From the NCBI GenBank assembly GCA_009885595.1, contig VFKJ01000782.1, forward strand, positions 1 to 5,937: 5,937 bases of DNA, written 5' to 3'. The DNA is from Myxococcales bacterium (GTDB taxonomy: Bacteria; Myxococcota; Myxococcia; Myxococcales; Myxococcaceae). The stretch's first letter is position 1; each line of letters opens with the position of its first letter. Of the stretch, positions 1 to 5,863 are shown in pieces. Under the pieces are notes generated by a model, which did no database searches, was not told the origin of the DNA, and saw nothing but the letters and a program-made list of their open reading frames with translations. Position numbers and translations under genes: made by a program.

Positions 1-135
1 AACGCCCTGCGCGCGAAGGGCATCATCGCCAGGGCGATTCCGCCGCTGGAGGGTCTGCGCATCTCGGTGGGCCTCGAGGCAGACAACGACAAAGTCGTCG
101 ATGGACTCGGATCACTGCGCGCGGCGAAAGACTGA
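1..135 (+). CDS. C-terminal end of a HisC-like aminotransferase (5' truncated by window)
   Basis: Reading frame 1 is open from the first base to a TGA at 133-135, giving 44 residues. The sequence runs ALRAKGIIARAIPP, then LEGLRISVG, then EADNDKVVDGL. This is the usual ending of class I/II PLP-dependent aminotransferases of the histidinol-phosphate aminotransferase (HisC) type: a helix with 'L...GIIVR', a strand 'LRI(S/T)VG' that includes the conserved arginine contacting the substrate carboxylate or phosphate, and an acidic 'E.EN/DD..(V/L)..L' final helix. HisC converts histidinol phosphate plus 2-oxoglutarate to imidazole acetol phosphate plus glutamate in histidine synthesis. The PLP lysine and the rest of the fold lie outside the window, so a related aminotransferase cannot be excluded. 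The gene is convergent with the PIN-domain gene, whose stop is 10 bases away, leaving no room for a normal terminator between them. Confidence 0.72.
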   Translation, partial: NALRAKGIIARAIPPLEGLRISVGLEADNDKVVDGLGSLRAAKD

Positions 136-145
136 ACGCGTCCCT

Positions 146-655
146 CTACCCTTCGTTGAGTTCTCCATCGGCGAAGTGACAGGCCCGGAGCTTCTCGTTC
201 CGACACCAGAGCCAGAGACGCTTGTCCGTGGTCATCAGGCACCGCTTCTCCTTGAGCGAGCCGATGACGATCGCGTCGCCATAGTCGTGATCACGGATGA
301 CCTTACGATTCAGATCTCCCGATTTCACTCTCACCAGGTTCACATCGAACCGCTCCAGAAACCGAAGGCCGACCTCCAAGATGGGTATGTTCAGACGGTC
401 GTCGTCTCCTCGGTGTGCACGACGGAGAAGGTCGTGGAGACGCGCACCAACCTCGATGAGGGTTGGCTGGGCCAAGGAGACTCCCCCCGACTTCTTGAGG
501 TGCGACTCGAATGACGTGACCACCGGCTTCGTTTTCATCCAGCGCAATCGAGTGGTGGCATGCTCCGCAATGCCAGGTCGGCGTGGGTCCTCAGCGAGTT
601 CCCATAAGCACCAGTCGACCACGACATTGGTATCCAACAGCCATTGCCGAGTCAT
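146..655 (-). CDS. PIN-domain ribonuclease-like protein (VapC-like, enlarged)
   Basis: 169 residues. The four acidic positions expected of a PIN nuclease are visible: D8 in WLLDTNVVVDW at the N-terminus, E68 in the PTLIEVG helix, D127 in DYGDAIVIGSL (D124 is also nearby), and D144 in MTTDKRL. These normally coordinate Mg2+/Mn2+ for RNA cleavage, as in VapC toxins. The protein is about 30-40 residues longer than a typical VapC. The extra length is mostly a segment around residues 18-60, rich in W, R and K, between the first strand and the second acidic helix. Its ATG (655-653) overlaps the TGA of the upstream gene as ATGA. No convincing Shine-Dalgarno is seen, so translation probably depends on coupling to the upstream gene. 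GC content in sampled lines is near 50-53%, well below the metabolic genes. Family: PIN, confident. Role as a toxin or defence effector: inference from the domain and the paired gene. No signal peptide or membrane segment is seen. Confidence 0.85.
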   Translation of the reverse strand: MTRQWLLDTNVVVDWCLWELAEDPRRPGIAEHATTRLRWMKTKPVVTSFESHLKKSGGVSLAQPTLIEVGARLHDLLRRAHRGDDDRLNIPILEVGLRFLERFDVNLVRVKSGDLNRKVIRDHDYGDAIVIGSLKEKRCLMTTDKRLWLWCRNEKLRACHFADGELNEG

Positions 656-1284
656 AGACCGATCGGAGCCGGCGGCACGTCGAACTCCTGAACGAGCTTG
701 GACCTCAGCGCGACGAGTTCGGCGAGCATTCGCTCGCTACCCTGTCTGAGGCCCGCGAGCGACGCCTCCAGTTCGTCGTATTGGAATCGCTGCCTCAGTG
801 CCTTCAGTTCCGGCAGGCAACGGTTCCACACATGCTGGTAACGGCCTGCCTTCGCATTGACGTACTCCGGCACGTCGTTCACGAGGTCCTCTGCGACATC
901 AGAATGAACGAATTCCGAATCATCGGAGACCTTGCTGAAGTGCTTCTCCACGAAGGCCCTGAACTCGGCATTCTCGACCAGCGCTTTGAAGGTCACATGC
1001 GCTGCAGCCCTGAGCCGTTCGACCAGTGCGTCGTGTCGCCTCTCCAGTTTCAGGAAGTCGCGATTCTCGCTGGCGAGGTCTTCGAGGATAAGAACCGCTC
1101 CGCGCGACAGATAGCCTCTGAGGGAGAGAATTCGCTCGAGCGAATATGTCCGCCATCGGTACGTAGGCGAGCGACCGCGGCCAAGCACACTCTCGCGCTC
1201 CAACGCCTCTGCTAGAGGATTGATGACTCCATAGATCCACGCTTCGACCCGATGCCTGCCTGGACTGAGCCTCTTCTTCGCCAT
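652..1284 (-). CDS. Unknown helical protein paired with PIN gene (possible antitoxin or sensor)
   Basis: 210 residues; I do not recognise the family. The N-terminus is basic (MAKKRLSPGRHR), followed by a W/Y-containing motif at 16-25 (WIYGVINPLA) and an aromatic-basic stretch at 41-47 (TYRWRTY). Predicted long amphipathic, charge-rich helices cover about 48-115 (SLERILSLRGYLSRGAVLI and LERRHDALVERLRAAA) and about 155-200 (ELKALRQRF; ERMLAELVALRSKL). No transmembrane segment, DNA-binding motif or catalytic signature stands out. It is the first gene of a two-gene unit: its TGA (654-652) lies inside the ATGA shared with the PIN gene, so the two are co-translated. That position is where antitoxins usually sit, but 210 residues is far larger than common VapB-type antitoxins. 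It could be a noncanonical antitoxin, a scaffold or a sensor for the PIN effector. Reality as a gene is well supported by the coupling and the intact frame; function is unknown. An opposite-strand 144-residue frame at 781-1215 is treated as its shadow. Confidence 0.72.
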   Translation of the reverse strand: MAKKRLSPGRHRVEAWIYGVINPLAEALERESVLGRGRSPTYRWRTYSLERILSLRGYLSRGAVLILEDLASENRDFLKLERRHDALVERLRAAAHVTFKALVENAEFRAFVEKHFSKVSDDSEFVHSDVAEDLVNDVPEYVNAKAGRYQHVWNRCLPELKALRQRFQYDELEASLAGLRQGSERMLAELVALRSKLVQEFDVPPAPIGL

Positions 1285-1299
1285 GACGGGAGTCTACCG
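1285..1299 (-). promoter_or_regulatory. Possible -10 element for leaderless start of the PIN cassette
   Basis: Reading on the minus strand, TAGACT (four of six matches to TATAAT) ends six bases before the ATG at 1284, with CCCGTC between, and no Shine-Dalgarno is present. That spacing would put the transcription start at or next to the A of the ATG, as in leaderless mRNAs. No good -35 hexamer is visible at the expected distance; CTGCAG is the nearest candidate and is weak. Chance occurrence is quite possible. Confidence 0.22.
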
Positions 1300-1323
1300 C
1301 GGCGAGAAGTCTCCTGCAGAGAG

Positions 1324-1366
1324 TCAGTGCCTCTCGGGTGCGCGCTCAGGACACCCCGAGCACTGA
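1324..1366 (-). terminator. Hairpin downstream of the Mo-hydroxylase operon, candidate terminator
   Basis: TCAGTG (1324-1329) pairs with CACTGA (1361-1366), and CTCGGG (1333-1338) pairs with CCCGAG (1355-1360). Together they form a 12-bp stem interrupted by a three-base bulge (1330-1332) and closed by a 16-base loop. It sits 41 bases beyond the stop of the FAD subunit gene, between two - strand transcription units. No T-tract follows on the - strand, so if it ends transcription it is not a classical intrinsic terminator; it could instead protect the 3' end of the mRNA or separate the operon from the PIN cassette. Confidence 0.4.
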
Positions 1367-1406
1367 TAGGACTGGGGGTTCGGGGGCACCTGCCATTCGG
1401 CCGCGC

Positions 1407-2363
1407 CTACGTGCTCGGCTGAGCCGCCCCAATCGCGCGAACTAGCGCCCGCTTCACCATCACCCGCACCATCTGCTTCCGCCACGCGACGTCGCCGTCG
1501 ATGTTTGGCATCGGGTTGCACTCGCGCGCCGCGGCTTCGGCGATCGCTTCGACCTGCGTCGCCGCCAGCTTCTGCGCGCCGTTGATCCGTCGCGGCTTGG
1601 CGGCGAGCGCGGACACCACCACCTCGACCGCACTGCCATCGAGCCGCACCGCCACCGACAGCAGCGGAAAATCGATCGCGCCGCGCCGACGCAGCTTCTC
1701 GTACGCGCTCACGCGCTTCGCGACCCGCGGCACCTCGAGCGCCACCAGCAGCTCGTCTCTCGCGATCGCGATGTTCCGCGCGCCATCCGCGACGAAGAAC
1801 TCGCCGGCAGCAACGCGGCGGACACCCTGGGCGCCCCGAATCACCAGCACTGCTTCCAGCGCGATCGCGGCCGCCGCGGTGTCATTCGATGCCGCCGCCA
1901 CGCACTTCTTCCCGCCCTCGACGACGTGGCACACCTCGCCGTCCTTCTTCAGGCAGAACCCCAGCGCGCTGCGCCAGAACTGCGACTGGTTGTAATAGCG
2001 GCAGCGCGTGTCGAGACAGAGATTGCCGCCGAGCGTGCCCATGCGCCGGTGATGCGGACCGCCCACCGTCCCCGCGGCCTCCGCGAGCGCAGTCGCGTAC
2101 TTCCGAACGTCCTCGTGCTCCGCCACTTCCGCCAGCGAGGTCATCGCGCCGAGGACGAGCACCTTCTGCTCGACGCGAATGGCACGCAGTTCCGCCAGGT
2201 GCTGCAGCGAGACGACGTGCTCGGGTTGATGCAGCCCCTGCTTCATGTTCGGCAGCAGGTCGGTGCCGCCCGCGATGATCATCGCGCCCGGCTTCGCGAG
2301 CAGACCCAGCGCCTCGTCGATCGTTCGGGGCGAATGCAGCGTGAACTCAGGGAGCGGAAGCAT
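1407..2363 (-). CDS. hcrB: FAD-binding subunit with extra [4Fe-4S] loop, 4-hydroxybenzoyl-CoA reductase beta (HcrB) type
   Basis: 318 residues. The frame is open further upstream, but the real start is the ATG at 2363. It shares its A with the TGA of the Mo subunit gene (TGATG), follows an AGAGGAAGG ribosome site, and gives the family N-terminus MLPLPEFTLHSP. The FAD-binding fold of the xanthine oxidase family is clear: IIAGGTDLLPNMK (29-41) and GTLGGN (109-114) wrap the FAD pyrophosphate. Between them and the later beta strands is an insert with C121, C137, C145 and C154 (LDTRCRYYNQS; GFCLKKDGEVCH; GGKKCVAA). As I recall, T. aromatica HcrB binds an additional [4Fe-4S] cluster through four cysteines with this same 16/8/9 spacing. 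Ordinary xanthine dehydrogenase or CO dehydrogenase FAD subunits lack it. The C-terminal domain (about 215-318) is the usual CO_deh_flav_C type. Role: FAD entry point that exchanges electrons with an external donor and passes them through [4Fe-4S] towards the [2Fe-2S] subunit. It is the last gene of the operon. The exact substrate is inferred. Confidence 0.88.
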   Translation of the reverse strand: MLPLPEFTLHSPRTIDEALGLLAKPGAMIIAGGTDLLPNMKQGLHQPEHVVSLQHLAELRAIRVEQKVLVLGAMTSLAEVAEHEDVRKYATALAEAAGTVGGPHHRRMGTLGGNLCLDTRCRYYNQSQFWRSALGFCLKKDGEVCHVVEGGKKCVAAASNDTAAAAIALEAVLVIRGAQGVRRVAAGEFFVADGARNIAIARDELLVALEVPRVAKRVSAYEKLRRRGAIDFPLLSVAVRLDGSAVEVVVSALAAKPRRINGAQKLAATQVEAIAEAAARECNPMPNIDGDVAWRKQMVRVMVKRALVRAIGAAQPST

Positions 2364-4642
2364 CAGGCCTTCCTCTGTCGAAGCGCTTCCAGCACCCGCC
2401 CCGGAGAGAACGGCAGCGCATGGAGCCGCACCCCCACCGCGTCGTAGATGGCGTTGGCGACCGCGGGAATGCTCGAGTGCAGCGGCCCCTCGCCGGCTTC
2501 CTTCGCGCCGTGCGGCCCCTCGGGATCCAGCGACTCCACGAACATCGAATGAATCTGCGGAACGTCGAGGCTCGTCGGAATCCGATAGTCGAGCAGGTTC
2601 GGGCCGCGGTGCAGGCCGTTGGGCGAGATGAGGTGTTCCTCGAACAGCGCCTCGGCGACGCCCATGTACACGCTGCCGTCGATTTGCCCTATCACCTGCG
2701 TGGGGAGCAGCGCCTTGCCGCAATCATGCGCGCACCACACCTTCACCACCTCGACCACGCCGGTCTCCACGTCGACCTTCACCTCGGCGACGTGCGCGGT
2801 GAACGAATACGCCGGTGACGCGCCGATGGTGCCGCCGCGATATTCCCCTCCGAGGTTTGGGGGCGTCTTGTAGGAGCCGACCGCGCCCAGCGCGCCGAAC
2901 TTCGCCTCCGCGAGTTGAATCGCCTCTTCCACCGGCACCGCGTCACCCTCGCGCCCGCGCACGCAGAGCGCGCCCCGGGTGACGAACACGCTGGTCTCCG
3001 GCACCTCGAGCTTCGCGGCCACCGCGGCGATCAGCTTCTCCTTCACCAGCCGCGCGGCGGTGAGGCACGCGTTGCCGTTCATGAAGGTGCCGCGTGAGGA
3101 GTACGCGCCCAGGTCCACCGGGCAGAGATCAGAGTCCGCCGACACCACGCGGATCGCCTCGAGCGGCAGCCCCAGCTCGTCGGCCACGATGGTGGCCATC
3201 AACATGTCGGTGCCCTGGCCAATCTCGCTGGCGCCGTTGAACACCGTCACCACGCCCGAGCGATCGACCTTCAGCTGCACCGAGCTCTGGGCCATTTCGT
3301 TCGGATAGATGGGGTAGTTCGTTCCCGAGATGTACGCGGACGACGCCACGCCCAGGCCGCGCCCGAAGCCGAGCTTGCCGCGCCGCTCCTTCCACCCCGA
3401 CGCTTCCTCCACCTTCGCGAGGCACTCGAGGTTGCCGTTCGACGTCACCCGCATGCCGTTGATGGTGTGGGTGTTGCCGCCGACCGCGTTCTTCCTCCGC
3501 AGCGCGATGGGGTCGAGCTTCAGCTTCTCCGCCATGCGATCGAGCATCACCTCGAAGGCGAAGCGGGGCTGCACGCTGCCGTGACCGCGCTTGGGACCAC
3601 AGGCGGGCTTGTTGGTGAAGTAGCGGGTGGAAGAGAAGCGGTACGACCTCGCCGCGGTAGGGAGCGAGAGCAGCTGCCCCGAGTAGTAGGTGGTGACGAG
3701 GCCGAACGACGAATACGCGCCGCCGTCGATCTGGTTGCGCGCGTCGATGGCGGTGAGGGTGCCGTCTGACTTCGCCCCCAGGCGGAAGTGCAGGCGCATC
3801 GGGTGGCGGCCGCGATGGAGATAGAACTCTTCCTCGCGCGAGATGAGGAACTTCACCGGGCGCCCGGTGACCATCGCCAGCTTCGCCGCGGTGAACTCGT
3901 GGCCGAACGGCTCGCTCTTCCCTCCGAACGCGCCGCCGAGCGGAGGCTGGATCACCCGAATGCGCGTGGGCGAGAGCCGCAGCACCCGCGAGAGCTCGCG
4001 GTGCAGGTAGTGCGGCACCTGGGTGGTGGACCACACCGTGAGCAGTCCGCTCGCGTCGTATTGGGCCAGCGTGCAGTGCGGTTCGATCGGCACGTGCGCG
4101 GTGCCCTCGAAGAAATAGTCGCCGTCCAGCACCACGTCGCTGCCCGCGAGCTCGCCGTCGACGTCCCCGAAGGCGAGGTCGACCGCCTTGCTGACGTTGT
4201 CGTCCTTCTTCGCGGAGAGGCCGATCTCCGGGCGGGTGATGGCGCTGTCCAGGTCCACCGCGCTGGGCAGCACCTCGTAGAGCACCTTGATCGCGTCGCA
4301 GCCGCGCACGGCGGTGCGCTCGTCGAGCGCGGCCACCGCGGCCACGCCGTCACCGACGAAGCGCGCGGTCTCGATCGCCAACGCGTGCTCGTCGGGAGTC
4401 CAGGGGATGATGCCGAAGCGCTCGGGGAGATCGCGGCCGGTGAGCACCGCGATCACGCCGGGGATCTCGAGCGCCTTCGAGGTGTCGATGCTCACGATGC
4501 GCGCGTGGGGATGCGGGCACCGCAGGGTCTTCCCGTGCAGCATGCGCGGGAGCGCGAGGTCGTCGGTGAAGGGCGTGTCTCCGCGCGCGCGCTTGATCAG
4601 ATCGCCGCGCTTGCCCGCCTTGCCGATGAGCCGGTCGCTCAT
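2363..4642 (-). CDS. hcrA: Molybdenum-binding catalytic subunit, 4-hydroxybenzoyl-CoA reductase alpha (HcrA) type
   Basis: 759 residues, close to full length for the family. The N-terminal a/b-hammerhead domain (about 15-125) includes GDTPFTDDL and VGDGVAAVAA. The Mo-cofactor domains follow: PLGGAFGGK (234-242), CGPKRGHGSVQPR (348-360, the family's R-G-x-G loop near Mo), EIGQGTDM (473-480), and at the C-terminus GAKEAGEGP (712-720). E718 in that last motif is the expected catalytic glutamate beside the Mo-OH/S ligand. Family knowledge: HcrA-type subunits carry Mo-molybdopterin cytosine dinucleotide and reductively remove the phenolic hydroxyl of 4-hydroxybenzoyl-CoA, giving benzoyl-CoA in anaerobic aromatic degradation. 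The ATG at 4642 overlaps the stop of the [2Fe-2S] gene (ATGA), with GGAG about ten bases upstream. No export signal is seen, so it is probably cytoplasmic. The assignment rests on its FAD partner's extra cysteine loop; from this subunit alone one could say only xanthine oxidase-family hydroxylase, and a different aromatic or N-heterocyclic substrate is possible. Confidence 0.9.
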   Translation of the reverse strand: MSDRLIGKAGKRGDLIKRARGDTPFTDDLALPRMLHGKTLRCPHPHARIVSIDTSKALEIPGVIAVLTGRDLPERFGIIPWTPDEHALAIETARFVGDGVAAVAALDERTAVRGCDAIKVLYEVLPSAVDLDSAITRPEIGLSAKKDDNVSKAVDLAFGDVDGELAGSDVVLDGDYFFEGTAHVPIEPHCTLAQYDASGLLTVWSTTQVPHYLHRELSRVLRLSPTRIRVIQPPLGGAFGGKSEPFGHEFTAAKLAMVTGRPVKFLISREEEFYLHRGRHPMRLHFRLGAKSDGTLTAIDARNQIDGGAYSSFGLVTTYYSGQLLSLPTAARSYRFSSTRYFTNKPACGPKRGHGSVQPRFAFEVMLDRMAEKLKLDPIALRRKNAVGGNTHTINGMRVTSNGNLECLAKVEEASGWKERRGKLGFGRGLGVASSAYISGTNYPIYPNEMAQSSVQLKVDRSGVVTVFNGASEIGQGTDMLMATIVADELGLPLEAIRVVSADSDLCPVDLGAYSSRGTFMNGNACLTAARLVKEKLIAAVAAKLEVPETSVFVTRGALCVRGREGDAVPVEEAIQLAEAKFGALGAVGSYKTPPNLGGEYRGGTIGASPAYSFTAHVAEVKVDVETGVVEVVKVWCAHDCGKALLPTQVIGQIDGSVYMGVAEALFEEHLISPNGLHRGPNLLDYRIPTSLDVPQIHSMFVESLDPEGPHGAKEAGEGPLHSSIPAVANAIYDAVGVRLHALPFSPGRVLEALRQRKA

Positions 4643-5160
4643 TTTCGAGGTGCTCCGTACGAGGGCAGGGGAGGGGGCAGCTTCTCTTCGGTGGCGGGCT
4701 GCACCGTGCCTTCACCGACCGCGGCGATGGCCTCGACGATGGGGCCGTAGCCGGTGCAGCGGCACAGGTTCCCGGAGATCGCGGCGCGAATGCTGTCGCG
4801 GCTGGGCTTCTTCTCCTTCGCCAGCAGCCCCTTCGCCGTCATCAGCATGCCCGGGGTGCAGAAGCCGCACTGGCCCGCGCCGTGGCAGTCGAAGGACTCG
4901 AGCAGGGGGTCGGCGCGCGGAATCGACTCGACGGTGGTGACGCTGCGGCCCGCGCAGCTGAGCGCGAGCGTGAGACAACCGAGCACCGGCTCGCCATCGA
5001 GCAGCACCGTGCAGGCGCCGCAATCACCTTTGTCGCAGCCCTGCTTGGTGCCGATCAGCCTCAGCTCGTAGCGCAGCACCTCGAGCAGCGTCTGGCTCGC
5101 GTGCACGGCGACCTGGGTGAGGTCACCGTTGATGGTCAGGGTGATGGGGATGAGCGTCAT
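4639..5160 (-). CDS. hcrC: Two-cluster [2Fe-2S] subunit of the molybdenum hydroxylase (HcrC type)
   Basis: 173 residues from the ATG at 5160. The frame extends upstream to 5358, but that extension translates a G/C-rich repeat and antisense menD, while MTLIPITLTING is the normal family start and an AGGGAG ribosome site lies six bases before it. The N-terminal plant-ferredoxin-like domain has C42, C47, C50 and C62 (GCDKGDCGACTVLLDG). The C-terminal four-helix domain has C98, C101, C133 and C135 (GQCGFCTPGM; NLCRCTGY) for the second cluster. Q97 before C98 is the glutamine that normally contacts the pterin. Function: relays electrons between the FAD/[4Fe-4S] subunit and the Mo centre. First gene of the operon; the order small, large, FAD is that I recall for hcrCAB of Thauera and hbaBCD of Rhodopseudomonas. 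The proline-rich tail (KLPPPLPSYGAP, 160-171) is slightly longer than usual. No dedicated promoter can be recognised upstream; it would have to lie in the repeat or in the menD remnant. Confidence 0.92.
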   Translation of the reverse strand: MTLIPITLTINGDLTQVAVHASQTLLEVLRYELRLIGTKQGCDKGDCGACTVLLDGEPVLGCLTLALSCAGRSVTTVESIPRADPLLESFDCHGAGQCGFCTPGMLMTAKGLLAKEKKPSRDSIRAAISGNLCRCTGYGPIVEAIAAVGEGTVQPATEEKLPPPLPSYGAPRK

Positions 5161-5166
5161 GTCTGT

Positions 5167-5206
5167 CTCCCTCTCTCCCGAAGGGGGAGAGGGTCGGGGA
5201 GAGGGG
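5167..5206. repeat. G/C-rich palindromic REP-like element at operon/menD junction
   Basis: A C/T-rich arm (CTCTCCC, 5173-5179) pairs with GGGAGAG (5185-5191) around a five-base loop, extended by a G-T and a C-G pair. A second copy of the G-rich arm, GGGGAGAGGGG, follows at 5196-5206 and could pair alternatively with the same left arm. Translated, it gives the LSPTLSP / PSPRPSPP...GER type peptides that I recognise as a common intergenic repeat of GC-rich proteobacterial genomes. The left arm, read on the - strand, supplies the ribosome site of hcrC. Copy number in this genome cannot be judged from one window. Confidence 0.6.
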
Positions 5207-5209
5207 AAA

Positions 5210-5863
5210 ACGCAGTGGCCGCAAAGGTGGGCAGAAGCCCAGCAGGCCGTGGGTGACGCGCTGAAAGCGGTTCCCCCAGCGCTCACCGAGCCCCTGATCG
5301 CGCGAGAGTTCATCGCCGCCTTGCCTCCGTCCACCCCGGTCGTCCTCTCGAACTCCATGCCGATCCGCGACGTGGACGCCTTCGCTTCCCACGGTCACCC
5401 GCTGCGCGTCTTCACCAACCGCGGGGTGAACGGCATCGACGGCATCACCTCGACCGCGCTCGGCGTGGCCGCTGGCACGGGCCGCCCCACCGCGCTGCTG
5501 GTAGGCGACGTCGCCTTGCTGCACGATCTCTCCGGCTGGCTGATCGCCAGGCGCCACCACCTCTCCCTCACGGTGGTGGTGGTGAACAACGACGGCGGCG
5601 GCATCTTCCACTTCCTTCCGGTCGCCTCGCGCACGCCGCACTTCGAGGCGCTCTTCGGCACTCCGCACGGAGTCGATCTGGCGCACGTCGCCTCGCTCGC
5701 AGGCGCCACGCTGCACCGTCCCGCCGAGCTGGCGGACTTCGGGCGCACGGTCGCGACCTGCCTCGAAGGGGGCCTGCACCTGATCGAGGTCCGCACCTCC
5801 CGGGCCCAGAACGTCGATGAGCATCGCGCGCTCTTCGCGAAGCTGGCAGAGGCGGTCCCATGA
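5210..5863 (+). pseudogene. menD: menD C-terminal remnant (SEPHCHC synthase, N-terminal about 60% missing)
   Basis: The translated product matches the C-terminal, thiamine-diphosphate-binding domain of 2-succinyl-5-enolpyruvyl-6-hydroxy-3-cyclohexene-1-carboxylate synthase, the MenD step of classical menaquinone synthesis. Landmarks in order are WAEAQQ (about 5228), LTEPLIAREF, SNSMPIRDVDAF, NRGVNGIDGITSTALG, the ThDP/Mg2+ motif GDVALLHD followed by VVNNDGGGIF, and the tail ending LAEAVP. MenD proteins are about 550-600 residues; only about 215 are here. The N-terminal PYR domain, which carries the glutamate that activates ThDP, and most of the middle domain are absent. Upstream of 5210 the frame runs into a palindromic repeat and then antisense of hcrC. 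The remnant has no stop or frameshift. A GTG at 5249 could start a 204-residue product, but it has no clear ribosome site and could not catalyse the reaction alone. It ends in an ATGA overlap with the next gene. Alternatives: half of a split MenD, or an assembly join. Confidence 0.8.

Noticed and set aside
781..1215. Open frame of 144 residues on the + strand opposite the helical protein
   Set aside because: It lies wholly antisense to the coupled gene at 652-1284, shows no recognisable motif, and has no neighbour or ribosome site arguing for it.
1324..1521. 65-residue - strand frame covering the intergenic hairpin
   Set aside because: It overlaps the 3' end of the FAD subunit in another frame, is R/A/G-rich with no homology signal, and has no good ribosome site.
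2364..2723. N-terminal extension of the FAD subunit frame to 2723
   Set aside because: The extension overlaps the 3' end of the Mo subunit in another frame and reads as low-complexity arginine/alanine. The TGATG junction and ribosome site fix the start at 2363.
3129..4034. 301-residue - strand frame inside the Mo subunit
   Set aside because: Out-of-frame shadow of the hydroxylase gene, R/A/G/H-rich with no family motifs.
3788..4750. Open frame of 320 residues on the + strand
   Set aside because: It is antisense to the Mo subunit, whose motifs are unambiguous. The translation is A/R/H/E-rich low-complexity sequence typical of high-GC shadow frames.
5167..5206. CRISPR repeat or phage attachment site
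   Set aside because: Only one element with a half-copy of one arm, no regular spacers, and no integrase or tRNA nearby.
5161..5358. N-terminal extension of the [2Fe-2S] subunit frame to 5358
   Set aside because: It translates the palindromic repeat and antisense menD; family proteins start at the MTLIPITLTING position.
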